From a virus, in IMG/VR virus record IMGVR_UViG_3300025138_000051, positions 1-54,445 of that record: a DNA stretch of 54,445 bases; one strand, 5' to 3'. The notes below the pieces were generated by a model. The model saw only the letters and a program-made list of their open reading frames with translations. It made no database searches and was not told the DNA's origin. This document shows positions 1-5,913 of this stretch, piece after piece (position 1 is the stretch's first letter; each line of letters starts with the position of its first letter). The position numbers and the translations under genes were made by a program.

Positions 1-1
1 A

Positions 2-145
2 ACAGAAAATAGATTTGAAAGATGGACTTGGGGTAAAAATGCTCATTCAATAATAGACAATAAAAAAGATGGACAAGTAATTAAAGTTTATAGAACACGT
101 CAGGCTTGTATAAATAATGTAGAAAAATTAAATAATAATAATTAA
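2..145 (+). CDS. Partial hypothetical protein (5' end outside window)
   Basis: An open frame enters from the left edge and stops with TAA at 143-145, giving the last 47 residues of a protein. The visible part is hydrophilic, with a WTWGKNAH segment near its start and an Asn-rich end (four Asn in a row). No domain is recognised. It lies 11 bases upstream of the next gene on the same strand and so probably shares its transcript. That it is a gene at all rests on the open frame, the A-rich base composition and the position at the head of a dense gene run; the start cannot be placed. Confidence 0.55.
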   Translation, partial: TENRFERWTWGKNAHSIIDNKKDGQVIKVYRTRQACINNVEKLNNNN

Positions 146-156
146 AAACAAAGACA

Positions 157-378
157 ATGAAAACATTTCAAAAAATCTTATTAGTATTCTGTTGGTTGTT
201 TGTTCACTCAGCAATTATAAAACTAATGATACATATTGTTAGAACAGAAATACAATCAATAACTAATTTAATTGTATTGATCCCTTTACTAATTTTCATG
301 GCGGTATTAATGTATTTCAGCGGTGGATTAGTTTATCATATAGTTAAATCAAAAAATCGTTTGAGCGATTTAAAATAG
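157..378 (+). CDS. Small membrane protein, unknown function
   Basis: 73 residues with two hydrophobic segments, roughly residues 5-24 and 36-60, joined by a short polar stretch (HIVRTEIQS). A Lys/Arg-containing tail (KSKNRLSDLK) suggests the C-terminus faces the cytoplasm. No family is recognised. The ATG follows an A-rich leader (AAAGACA), as is usual in Bacteroidota. Small membrane proteins in the early arm of a phage often alter the host envelope or exclude other phages, but here that is only inference from position. Confidence 0.7.
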   Translation: MKTFQKILLVFCWLFVHSAIIKLMIHIVRTEIQSITNLIVLIPLLIFMAVLMYFSGGLVYHIVKSKNRLSDLK

Positions 379-393
379 ACGTTAAGCTCAAAG

Positions 394-456
394 CGTCCCA
401 AGAGTTTGAAGCTGACCATGAAAAATAGGTTATTTGATGGATTCTCTTGTGGGTCG
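394..456 (+). other. Possible structured RNA or leader hairpin
   Basis: The gap between two small genes contains an interrupted inverted repeat: CG (394-395), CCC (397-399) and AAGAG (400-404) can pair with CTCTT (444-448), GGG (451-453) and CG (455-456), with a two-base bulge, one mismatch and a loop of about 39 bases. The stem is GC-rich for this genome. No T-run follows, so it is not a plain terminator, and the gap lacks the CCA end and loops of a tRNA. It could be a leader structure for the gene at 478 or a processing site. Confidence 0.25.
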
Positions 457-477
457 TATAATATAAATAAATAAACA

Positions 478-678
478 ATGAAAAAAGTAACAACCGATGA
501 TACCAGAGATGTATCAATTTTATTAGTCCGCAGATTGATTGACTTGGGATATATTGAAGATAATGATGATTATTATTTTGATATACAAGATGTAATACAA
601 GATGAAATAAATGACTTATTAAATATAAGTGGAACTGATAATTTTTCAGAAATAATTTTTAAAACAATTAAACAATGA
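478..678 (+). CDS. Hypothetical acidic protein
   Basis: 66 residues, rich in Asp, Glu and Ile, with an acidic patch (EDNDDYYFDIQD) in the middle. No domain or membrane segment is seen. The ATG follows AAATAAACA, an A-rich leader. Its stop overlaps the ATG of the lipoprotein gene downstream by four bases (ATGA), so the two are probably translated in a coupled way. Its function is unknown; small acidic early phage proteins are often inhibitors of host DNA-binding proteins, which is speculation here. Confidence 0.7.
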   Translation: MKKVTTDDTRDVSILLVRRLIDLGYIEDNDDYYFDIQDVIQDEINDLLNISGTDNFSEIIFKTIKQ

Positions 679-842
679 AAAAAGTATTAATGATTGTGAT
701 GTGTATGCTCATAGCTACACCCACGCTGACAAGTTGTTCATCATCAAGAAGTTGTAAAACTTCTAAAATGAAAAAGAAATGGGCAAAAGATAATTATTGG
801 AAGTCTAACAAGAAACACAAAAAATCAAAATGGGGAAGATAA
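675..842 (+). CDS. Small lipoprotein, early region
   Basis: 55 residues starting MKKVLMIVMCMLIATPTLTS, then C21. This is a lipoprotein signal: two Lys, a hydrophobic core (residues 4-15) and a lipobox L18-T19-S20-C21. The mature part is only 35 residues, Ser-rich at first (SSSRSC) and then strongly basic (KMKKKW, KKHKKSK). It would be cleaved and lipidated at C21 and held in the host envelope. The start overlaps the previous stop (ATGA) and the end overlaps the next gene by 13 bases, so it sits in a translated operon. Short phage lipoproteins made early can block receptors or superinfection (T5 Llp is the known case); that role is inferred. Confidence 0.75.
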   Translation: MKKVLMIVMCMLIATPTLTSCSSSRSCKTSKMKKKWAKDNYWKSNKKHKKSKWGR

Positions 843-1429
843 AATTTAACTTAGAATTTGGGGGGTTTTATAACTCCGTTCACGAAAATGTCATTGATGA
901 TGCTATCAGCAATATGTTTCAAGATTATATAGATTTTGATTCATTCTATGAGTCCGATGATTATGATAATCTTGATTGGAAATCTATTCATGTTCAATAT
1001 TGTAAAATATATATAGACATATTAAACCATGAGCTTGATTTGAATTTGAAGTTTGTTAAATTAAATAGTCCACGCTTCTACAATTTTGAAACTGATAAGA
1101 TTGAAGCTGAAATATCTGGCAAAGAATTTAATAAATTAAAGTCAGAGTATCTAAACTCAAAAGAGTTCATTGACTATGTTAATGAAAGCTCTAAGTCCTA
1201 TGATGGATTTATTAGCTTCTACAATGGCATTGAGGCGGTAAAAGAGAATGATGAAATACTGTTAAATTATATGTTCAATTATATATTATGTTCCATTTCT
1301 GATGACATAGAGATGAGTCTTTATAATGTATTGGACGGGGTTTTTCAGTCAGGTAATGAAATAATTATTCCCTCATTTAGTAAAATGATATCAATTAATG
1401 TTAACAAAATGTTTAAAACACTTGCATAA
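830..1429 (+). CDS. Hypothetical protein
   Basis: 199 residues, acidic and rich in aromatic residues (Phe, Tyr) and Asp in the first third (YDNLDWKSIHVQY). No family is recognised and no membrane segment is seen. It begins inside the 3' end of the lipoprotein gene and is the last gene before a Bacteroidota-type promoter at 1422-1452, so it probably closes the first transcription unit. The promoter's upstream box lies inside its last codons. The shape (soluble, mixed helix and strand) suggests an ordinary globular protein. Confidence 0.75.
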   Translation: MGKIKFNLEFGGFYNSVHENVIDDAISNMFQDYIDFDSFYESDDYDNLDWKSIHVQYCKIYIDILNHELDLNLKFVKLNSPRFYNFETDKIEAEISGKEFNKLKSEYLNSKEFIDYVNESSKSYDGFISFYNGIEAVKENDEILLNYMFNYILCSISDDIEMSLYNVLDGVFQSGNEIIIPSFSKMISINVNKMFKTLA

Positions 1430-1452
1430 GTCGTTTACATAATGTACATTTG
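1422..1452 (+). promoter_or_regulatory. Bacteroidota-type promoter
   Basis: A -33 like box CTTG (1421-1424) and a -7 box TACATTTG (1445-1452) are separated by 20 bases, matching the Bacteroidota consensus TTTG/TAnnTTTG. It lies 26 bases upstream of the gene at 1479. An imperfect palindrome TACAT-A-ATGTA (1436-1446) overlaps the -7 box and could be an operator. Confidence 0.65.
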
Positions 1453-1478
1453 AATTAATAACTTAAAAAAAATAAATT

Positions 1479-2099
1479 ATGGCAAATTATTGTTGGAATT
1501 ATGTAGTTTTCAATGGCAAAGCTACACAGATTAAAAAATTAAGAAACAAGTTTAAACAATATGACAAAACGAATTGTTTTCTTGAGTTTGGAGACTATGT
1601 TTTAAACACAGGTAAGCTTGGTGCTACAAAAGAGGAGCTTGAAAAAAAGCATGGAGATGCATATTACTATGGTACACGAGATTGGGAATTTGACTTAAGA
1701 GACTATCCAGATGATGACAGAAATACTTTTACAGTAGCTGGAGACAGTGCTTGGAGTCCACCAATAGAATTAATAAGACAGATTTGTATTTTCTATGGAT
1801 TGTCTGCTGAGATGGACTACGAAGAGTGTATGGAAGATTTCGCAGGTGAAGTTAAGTTTGATGAAACAGGTATAAAAGACCATAAAGAAATGACTTATCA
1901 TGAGTACAGATACCATGATGATATTCCTTCTTGGAGAGATAACCTTGCTATGAATTATGAATATGAAGTTGACAGAGAAGACCTTGAATACGAAATGAAA
2001 ACATATCATAGCTATGCAAGTAAGACTCATATAAAGGAATTTATAGATTGGATTTTAGAAACCAATAGTCCTACTAACTTAAACTATAAAGACTTATAA
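1479..2099 (+). CDS. Api92/YubB ferredoxin-like domain protein
   Basis: 206 residues. The start MANYCWNYVVFNG, the segment YGTRDWEFDL (about residue 64) and AWSPPIELIRQICIFYGL (about residues 91-108), followed by a compact acidic region ending in FAGEVKFD, match the pattern of the YubB/Api92 ferredoxin-like family (DUF1281-like), which is common on phages and plasmids. Members have an alpha/beta ferredoxin-like fold; no biochemical role is established. The acidic C-terminal half (residues 140-206) is longer than I recall for the family core. It is the first gene after the promoter at 1422-1452, with an A-rich leader before the ATG, so it is probably among the most strongly expressed early proteins. 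Confidence 0.8.
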   Translation: MANYCWNYVVFNGKATQIKKLRNKFKQYDKTNCFLEFGDYVLNTGKLGATKEELEKKHGDAYYYGTRDWEFDLRDYPDDDRNTFTVAGDSAWSPPIELIRQICIFYGLSAEMDYEECMEDFAGEVKFDETGIKDHKEMTYHEYRYHDDIPSWRDNLAMNYEYEVDREDLEYEMKTYHSYASKTHIKEFIDWILETNSPTNLNYKDL

Positions 2100-2101
2100 T
2101 T

Positions 2102-2344
2102 ATGAAAATTACAATAAACAAAAATCAACAAGCGATTAATTTCAAAAAACATGTCTACCAAATAATAGCAATAGCAAAAGATAAAGCAAAAAATGGTATA
2201 GAAAGGTTTTATTATCCGATACCACGAAATCAGGGGATAGATAGCCATTCATTAATTGAAGAGGTGGAAAAGCAAACTGAGGAAAGCGTGTATGGAGGAT
2301 ACAAGTGCATTAAAGACGGACAAATAAAATTTTCAATAGGATAA
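2102..2344 (+). CDS. Hypothetical protein
   Basis: 80 residues with a basic first half (KDKAKNGIERFYYP) and a more acidic end (IEEVEKQTEESVYGG). No domain is recognised. It starts two bases after the previous stop (TAATTATG), the same AATTATG leader seen at several starts in this arm, and is separated by three bases from the next gene, so it is an internal gene of an operon. Confidence 0.7.
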   Translation: MKITINKNQQAINFKKHVYQIIAIAKDKAKNGIERFYYPIPRNQGIDSHSLIEEVEKQTEESVYGGYKCIKDGQIKFSIG

Positions 2345-2347
2345 ATT

Positions 2348-2578
2348 ATGGCAAGACATTATAACAAAAACACTTATGATTCAGTGATTGAATTAAAAAC
2401 GTATGAGGTTGAAGCTCTGCGTAAAGAAATAAAATCTTTAACAGAAAAACTTCAAAAATCAGACATGATGTTAATGTGGTACAATGACTTTGTAGATTTA
2501 GTACAAGACCAACACAATAATATATATAATTCAGCGTGTGAATATGCTGATGAAAAAGAACATTTAACTTTAAATTAA
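2348..2578 (+). CDS. Small coiled-coil protein
   Basis: 76 residues. Residues 14-40 form a clear amphipathic helix with Leu/Val spaced for a coiled coil (IELKTYEVEALRKEIKSL), so the protein probably forms dimers or binds a helical partner. The rest is acidic with no recognised domain. It starts three bases after the upstream stop with the same AAATTATG leader. The function is unknown. Confidence 0.7.
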   Translation: MARHYNKNTYDSVIELKTYEVEALRKEIKSLTEKLQKSDMMLMWYNDFVDLVQDQHNNIYNSACEYADEKEHLTLN

Positions 2579-2584
2579 ATAGAC

Positions 2585-2749
2585 ATGGAAAACGAATTAA
2601 TAGATACTTATTACACATGGTATATAGAAGAATGTTCAGAACCATTTAACGAAATGAAATGGCTTATAAATTGTGCGTTATCTTCTGAAACAGAAAGAGA
2701 TAATGTAATGCAAGCACTAAAAGACGTATTAAAACATAAAATTAAATAA
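2585..2749 (+). CDS. Small hypothetical protein
   Basis: 54 residues, starting at the ATG six bases after the upstream stop (TAAATAGACATG) and ending one base before the ATG of the next gene. It is acidic at the start (MENELIDTYYTWYIEECSEP) and basic at the end (LKHKIK). The exact fit between two neighbours, with no room for anything else, supports it as a real gene. No domain is recognised. Confidence 0.65.
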   Translation: MENELIDTYYTWYIEECSEPFNEMKWLINCALSSETERDNVMQALKDVLKHKIK

Positions 2750-2750
2750 A

Positions 2751-2993
2751 ATGAAATACAAAAATTATGTCAATTCAATTATCAGCGAGATCGATAGTGA
2801 ATTAAAAACTCCTTACAATAGGTATCAAATGATTCTTATAATTAAAAGACATGGCGGTGATGAATTTGAAACCGCAGAAGATGTTTGGGATTTAGCAATG
2901 CAAACAGATGCTGAAATTGCATCTAATCTTCAAAACATGAAAGAATATTATTTAAGAATTAAAGAAGAATATCATTATGAAACGGAGTTATAA
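2751..2993 (+). CDS. Hypothetical protein
   Basis: 80 residues, probably all helical, with an acidic middle (GGDEFETAEDVWDLA) and a charged end (YYLRIKEEYHYETEL). No domain is recognised. It begins one base after the previous stop and overlaps the next gene by 17 bases in another frame, consistent with a tightly packed early operon. Confidence 0.7.
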   Translation: MKYKNYVNSIISEIDSELKTPYNRYQMILIIKRHGGDEFETAEDVWDLAMQTDAEIASNLQNMKEYYLRIKEEYHYETEL

Positions 2994-3210
2994 CGGAACG
3001 TATACAATAGAACAAGACCACTATACATTAGCTATAATGTACACATATTATTCTGATGATGGAGACTACTTTAATCCTCCAGAGGAAGACTTTGAAATTA
3101 TAGATATAGAATACAATGGCATGGATATTACAGATTTTTTCTGGGATTATTTAGATGGTAGTGGCTTATGGTATGATGCTCTTGAGTATGCAAGAGATAG
3201 AGCGGAATAA
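2977..3210 (+). CDS. Hypothetical acidic protein
   Basis: 77 residues, very acidic and Tyr-rich (YYSDDGDYFNPPEEDFEIID), a composition that can mimic DNA in anti-restriction or nucleoid-inhibiting phage proteins; that reading is speculative. It overlaps the upstream gene by 17 bases. It is the last gene before the promoter at 3213-3243 and so ends the second transcription unit; no terminator hairpin is visible after it. Confidence 0.7.
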   Translation: MKRSYNGTYTIEQDHYTLAIMYTYYSDDGDYFNPPEEDFEIIDIEYNGMDITDFFWDYLDGSGLWYDALEYARDRAE

Positions 3211-3212
3211 AT

Positions 3213-3243
3213 TTTGCAATGTTAAATATATAAACTACTTTTG
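3213..3243 (+). promoter_or_regulatory. Bacteroidota-type promoter with overlapping palindrome
   Basis: The -33 box TTTG (3213-3216) and -7 box TACTTTTG (3236-3243) are spaced by 19 bases, a full match to TTTG-N19-TAnnTTTG. The expected start of transcription falls in or beside a perfect 12-base palindrome TTTTGTACAAAA (3239-3250), a plausible operator. It drives the DnaA-domain gene at 3279 and the recombination genes that follow. Confidence 0.8.
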
Positions 3244-3278
3244 TACAAAACATTGACATTTAATCAAATTTAAAACAC

Positions 3279-3587
3279 ATGAAAAAAAATATATTCGATA
3301 TGTACGCTGATGCGGTTGCTACGCAATTTCATATCACACTTGACCAAATGTTTTCTGGAGATAGAAGAAGAGATATTGTCGATGCAAGGCAAATGCTTTA
3401 TTTCATCTGCATGGAAAGACCTATCAGAATTAGTTATATTCAGAGATTTATGGAAGAGAACGAGTGTCCTGTAAAACACAGTACTATTATTCATGGATAC
3501 AATAGAGCTAAAAGTTTAATTGACAATGACCCTGACTATCAGGAAATTGTAGACCAAATCCAACAAACCAATGCAAAAGTATCATGA
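3279..3587 (+). CDS. Stand-alone DnaA domain IV-like DNA-binding protein
   Basis: 102 residues matching the C-terminal DNA-binding domain of the replication initiator DnaA and little else. The N-terminal helix (FDMYADAVATQFHIT), the basic turn followed by ARQ (residues 36-38) and the signature KHSTIIHGY (66-74, compare DHTTVIHA in DnaA) occur in the right order. The AAA+ ATPase domain of DnaA is absent. Such a protein could bind DnaA boxes and act as an origin-binding factor or as a competitor of host DnaA. It is the first gene of the unit from the promoter at 3213-3243 and sits upstream of the recombination and helicase genes. Its 3' end overlaps the next gene by 17 bases. Confidence 0.8.
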   Translation: MKKNIFDMYADAVATQFHITLDQMFSGDRRRDIVDARQMLYFICMERPIRISYIQRFMEENECPVKHSTIIHGYNRAKSLIDNDPDYQEIVDQIQQTNAKVS

Positions 3588-3966
3588 TATTCAGGATATA
3601 TTAAAACAAGCTTTGGAAGATCAAAAGTCTATAACAACTATCCTTACAAAAGGCTTAGCGGTTATAGGAAGAGGAGTTAAGATTCAAAAATTTGAAGATA
3701 AGACAGAGATTCTAAACATGGGCAAAGGCGGTATGTATTATTTAGAATGTGATAGTGAAGAGTATGGGTTTTTTGCTGAGCATGGTTGGATTGAAGGCTC
3801 AAAACATATTGCTTTAAATAATTGTCTACATAAATTAAGTCTTGTAGAAGACAGAATAAAGGAAGAGATGAACACCAGAAAGAATGATAAGCACATTCAA
3901 AACATGAAGACCAGAAGAGAAAACCTTTTAAAAAAATACTTCATCATTAAACAAGAATTAAATTAA
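3571..3966 (+). CDS. Hypothetical protein with C-terminal coiled coil
   Basis: 131 residues. The first part is mixed (FEDKTEILNMGKGGMYYLE) and the last 55 residues are a charged helix (LVEDRIKEEMNTRKNDKH). No family is recognised. It overlaps the DnaA-like gene by 17 bases and precedes the annealing-protein gene by nine bases, so it is co-expressed with replication and recombination functions and may be an accessory to them. Confidence 0.7.
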   Translation: MQKYHDIQDILKQALEDQKSITTILTKGLAVIGRGVKIQKFEDKTEILNMGKGGMYYLECDSEEYGFFAEHGWIEGSKHIALNNCLHKLSLVEDRIKEEMNTRKNDKHIQNMKTRRENLLKKYFIIKQELN

Positions 3967-3975
3967 ATAAATATT

Positions 3976-4620
3976 ATGAAACAGAACACAATTTTTGAAA
4001 CTTTAGGTAAGCTTCAAGTTTCAGACAAGACCCAAAAGAAAGGTAGATTCTCTTATCTATCATGGGCATGGGCTTGGCACATCTTAAAACAAAACTATCC
4101 AGATGCTCAGCGTAAAGTATATGAGAATCCTGAAGGAGTTCCATATTTTACTGATGGCAAATTTGCTAATGTAAAAGTTGGAATTATAATCAATGGGTTA
4201 GAGCATATTGATTACCTTCCGATTACTGACAATTCAAACAGGTCTATTCCTTTGGTAAAAATTACATCATTTCAAGTTAACACTGCTATACAAAGATCAA
4301 CTGCAAAAGCTATTGCTCTTCATGGACTTGCATTGTCTTTATGGATTGATGAAGACACAACTAAGTGTTGGGGAACTCCAGATGCACCACTCAAATCAAC
4401 TGATAAAAAGAAAGATACTGATAAATACACTATTCAAATCAATGACCCTGAAAAGTGGGACGATATGATGGATTATGTAGTCAAGTGGAAAGCCAAAGGT
4501 TTAACTTGGATTATAAATAATATCAGTAAAGAGTATATCATTACAAAAGAAGTGGAAAATCAAATCAAAATCAAATTAAATGGAAAAGGAAAAAGTACTA
4601 AAAAAACTACAAAACGATAA
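3976..4620 (+). CDS. DUF1071-type single-strand annealing protein
   Basis: 214 residues. The segments FSYLSWAWAWHILKQNYPDA (residues 25-44), PYFTDGKFANVKVGIIINGL (56-75), HIDYLPITD (77-85) and ITSFQVNTAIQRSTAKAIAL (96-115) followed by HGLAL are the classic signature of DUF1071 (Sak3-like) phage recombinases. These proteins coat single-stranded DNA and anneal complementary strands, working with a partner exonuclease in Red-type recombination. The exonuclease gene follows directly and overlaps by 41 bases. The C-terminal 90 residues are less conserved and end in a Lys-rich tail (KGKSTKKTTKR). Confidence 0.9.
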   Translation: MKQNTIFETLGKLQVSDKTQKKGRFSYLSWAWAWHILKQNYPDAQRKVYENPEGVPYFTDGKFANVKVGIIINGLEHIDYLPITDNSNRSIPLVKITSFQVNTAIQRSTAKAIALHGLALSLWIDEDTTKCWGTPDAPLKSTDKKKDTDKYTIQINDPEKWDDMMDYVVKWKAKGLTWIINNISKEYIITKEVENQIKIKLNGKGKSTKKTTKR

Positions 4621-5320
4621 AGATTATTACGGAGAGTTTGGTAGAAAGTATTTGTCCGCTTCAAATGTTCGTAGTTTATTATACGAACCTACACGATATG
4701 GTCAGTTTGAAAAAACTCTTCCGTTAATACAAGGGGGATACTTTCACACATTAATGCTTGAGCCTGAAAAACTTAAAGAGTATCATGTACTTGACTGTAA
4801 AACCAGAAACAACAAAGAGTTTAATGGATACAGAGCTGAGAACAACTTACATCAGTATGATATTTTATTGTCGCATGAGGTCGAAAAGATTAACAGATGG
4901 GCAGATAAAATGACATCGAACTTTGAATTATATAAGATGATATATGACTCTAAGAATAAGTTTGAAGTTCCAAACATCACAACTATTGGTGGGTTAGATT
5001 GGAAAGGTAAATGTGATATTCTGGGCGAGGATTATGTATATGATTTGAAAACTTCAGGAAACGTTCATAAATTCCGTTGGTCATGCAAGGAGTATTGTTA
5101 TGATGCTCAAGCGTATATATACCAAACATTATTTAATAAACCAATGAGGTTTATTGTTATTGACAAAACAACATTAGAAGTAAAAATCGCTGATTGCTCT
5201 GAGGAGTTTATTGATAGCGGTCAACAAAAAGTAGAAAATGCAATCAAAGTTTATAAAAAGTTTTTTGGTGATGAAGCAGATGATGACATTGATAGCTTCA
5301 TATATAGAGAAAAGTTATAG
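4580..5320 (+). CDS. PD-(D/E)XK exonuclease, RecE/lambda-exo-like
   Basis: 246 residues. LSASNVRSLL (25-34) and GGYFHTLMLEPEKL (52-65) form the N-terminal part with conserved His and Glu, and GKCDILG (143-149) followed by YDLKTS (154-159) supplies the catalytic D146 and D155-x-K157 of the PD-(D/E)XK fold; YDAQAYIY is the usual helix after the core. This is the RecE-like (PDDEXK_11/DUF3799-like) family, which degrades one strand of duplex DNA to give 3' overhangs. It starts inside the annealing-protein gene (41-base overlap), so the two form one recombination unit used for repair and concatemer formation. Exonuclease polarity is inferred from the family. Confidence 0.85.
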   Translation: MEKEKVLKKLQNDKDYYGEFGRKYLSASNVRSLLYEPTRYGQFEKTLPLIQGGYFHTLMLEPEKLKEYHVLDCKTRNNKEFNGYRAENNLHQYDILLSHEVEKINRWADKMTSNFELYKMIYDSKNKFEVPNITTIGGLDWKGKCDILGEDYVYDLKTSGNVHKFRWSCKEYCYDAQAYIYQTLFNKPMRFIVIDKTTLEVKIADCSEEFIDSGQQKVENAIKVYKKFFGDEADDDIDSFIYREKL

Positions 5321-5354
5321 TAAAAGTATACAAGTAGAAGTTCCAAATACTTGC

Positions 5355-5438
5355 ATGAGTAGAAATGATAAGGACAACCTTATTAGTGCTACAATTAATT
5401 TCTTGGAGCATAACATTAAAATTAAAGATAATGAGTAA
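5355..5438 (+). CDS. Possible very small protein before the SSB-like gene
   Basis: A 27-residue frame (MSRNDKDNLISATINFLEHN then IKIKDNE) fills the gap after the exonuclease gene and its stop overlaps the ATG of the next gene by eight bases, as in translational coupling. Against it: no family is recognised, the size is minimal and the frame stays open upstream of this ATG. It may simply be a coupled leader. Confidence 0.35.
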   Translation: MSRNDKDNLISATINFLEHNIKIKDNE

Positions 5439-5718
5439 CAATCAGAATCAAAAACCTATCTATGTCGGAAGTGGTGTAGAAAAGTTTGACGGGGATCTAA
5501 TCGAAGTTTCAGTTTGTTTATCCGACTTACCATCAGAGCATCGCTTTGAGTACAACGGTAAGTGGTATGCAAAGCTTAAGATTAATCGTAAAAGAGAGAC
5601 AGATGAATATGGTAAAACACATTCAGTGTCTATCAACACGTGGAAGCCAGAGCCGAAACAAAATGAAAAACAAGTAGCTAACCCTGTAGCAGAAAATGAT
5701 GGTGATTTACCATTTTAA
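5431..5718 (+). CDS. SSB-like single-stranded DNA-binding protein
   Basis: 95 residues from the ATG at 5431. The C-terminus ends in an acidic linker and NDGDLPF, which matches the SSB tail (DDDIPF in E. coli) that recruits partner proteins. The core (VSVCLSDLPSEHRFEYNGKW, then YAKLKINRKRE) is strand-rich and could be an OB-fold, though short for a full SSB. An upstream ATG at 5365 would add 22 hydrophobic residues in place of a normal SSB start, so it is rejected. It follows the annealing protein and exonuclease and would protect single strands made during replication and recombination. The SSB call rests on the tail, size and context. Confidence 0.65.
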   Translation: MSNNQNQKPIYVGSGVEKFDGDLIEVSVCLSDLPSEHRFEYNGKWYAKLKINRKRETDEYGKTHSVSINTWKPEPKQNEKQVANPVAENDGDLPF

Positions 5719-5738
5719 TTAAATCAAGTGTTGTAATT

Positions 5739-5775
5739 AAGAGGTAGACCGTATGATTGCTCTTACCTACCTCTT
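5739..5775 (+). terminator. Hairpin, probable terminator after the recombination operon
   Basis: A perfect 9-bp inverted repeat, AAGAGGTAG (5739-5747) and CTACCTCTT (5767-5775), encloses a 19-base loop and is followed by TCTTATG. It begins 20 bases after the SSB-like stop. The T-run is weak, so termination may be partial; it could also be a protein or RNA recognition site next to the origin-like region. Confidence 0.5.
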
Positions 5776-5786
5776 TCTTATGACGT

Positions 5787-5887
5787 AAATGACAAACAGA
5801 ACAACTAATTTAGGGAACAAGGAATATACAATACTATATATATTTTTTATATATAATTATCTATTTATTTCTGTCATTTCTGTCATT
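5787..5887. other. Origin-like AT-rich region with repeats
   Basis: In the 195-base gap before the primase gene, a nearly pure A/T stretch (about 5829-5870) is followed by a 9-base tandem repeat ATTTCTGTC at 5867-5875 and 5876-5884 plus ATT. The reverse complement of part of this repeat, AAATGACA, occurs at 5787-5794, on the other side of the AT tract. Easily melted DNA flanked by repeats beside a primase-helicase gene is the usual layout of a phage origin. It could instead be a promoter/operator region for the helicase operon, though no TAnnTTTG box was found. Confidence 0.4.
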
Positions 5888-5913
5888 AAAGAAGTAAAAT
5901 AAACTATAATTAA

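Noticed and set aside
418-474. 18-residue frame in the gap before 478
   Set aside because: Very short, no neighbour overlap and inside the possible RNA stem; chance is likely.
379-477. Possible tRNA in the first gap
   Set aside because: The pairing does not give the four tRNA arms, and there is no anticodon loop or T-arm pattern.
5365-5430. Upstream ATG for the SSB-like gene adding 22 residues
   Set aside because: The extra residues are hydrophobic and unlike the start of an SSB; the ATG at 5431 is coupled to the upstream frame.
5238-5438. 66-residue frame overlapping the exonuclease and SSB-like genes
   Set aside because: Its first part runs inside the exonuclease gene in another frame. 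Only the short end (from 5355) might be real and is listed separately with low confidence.
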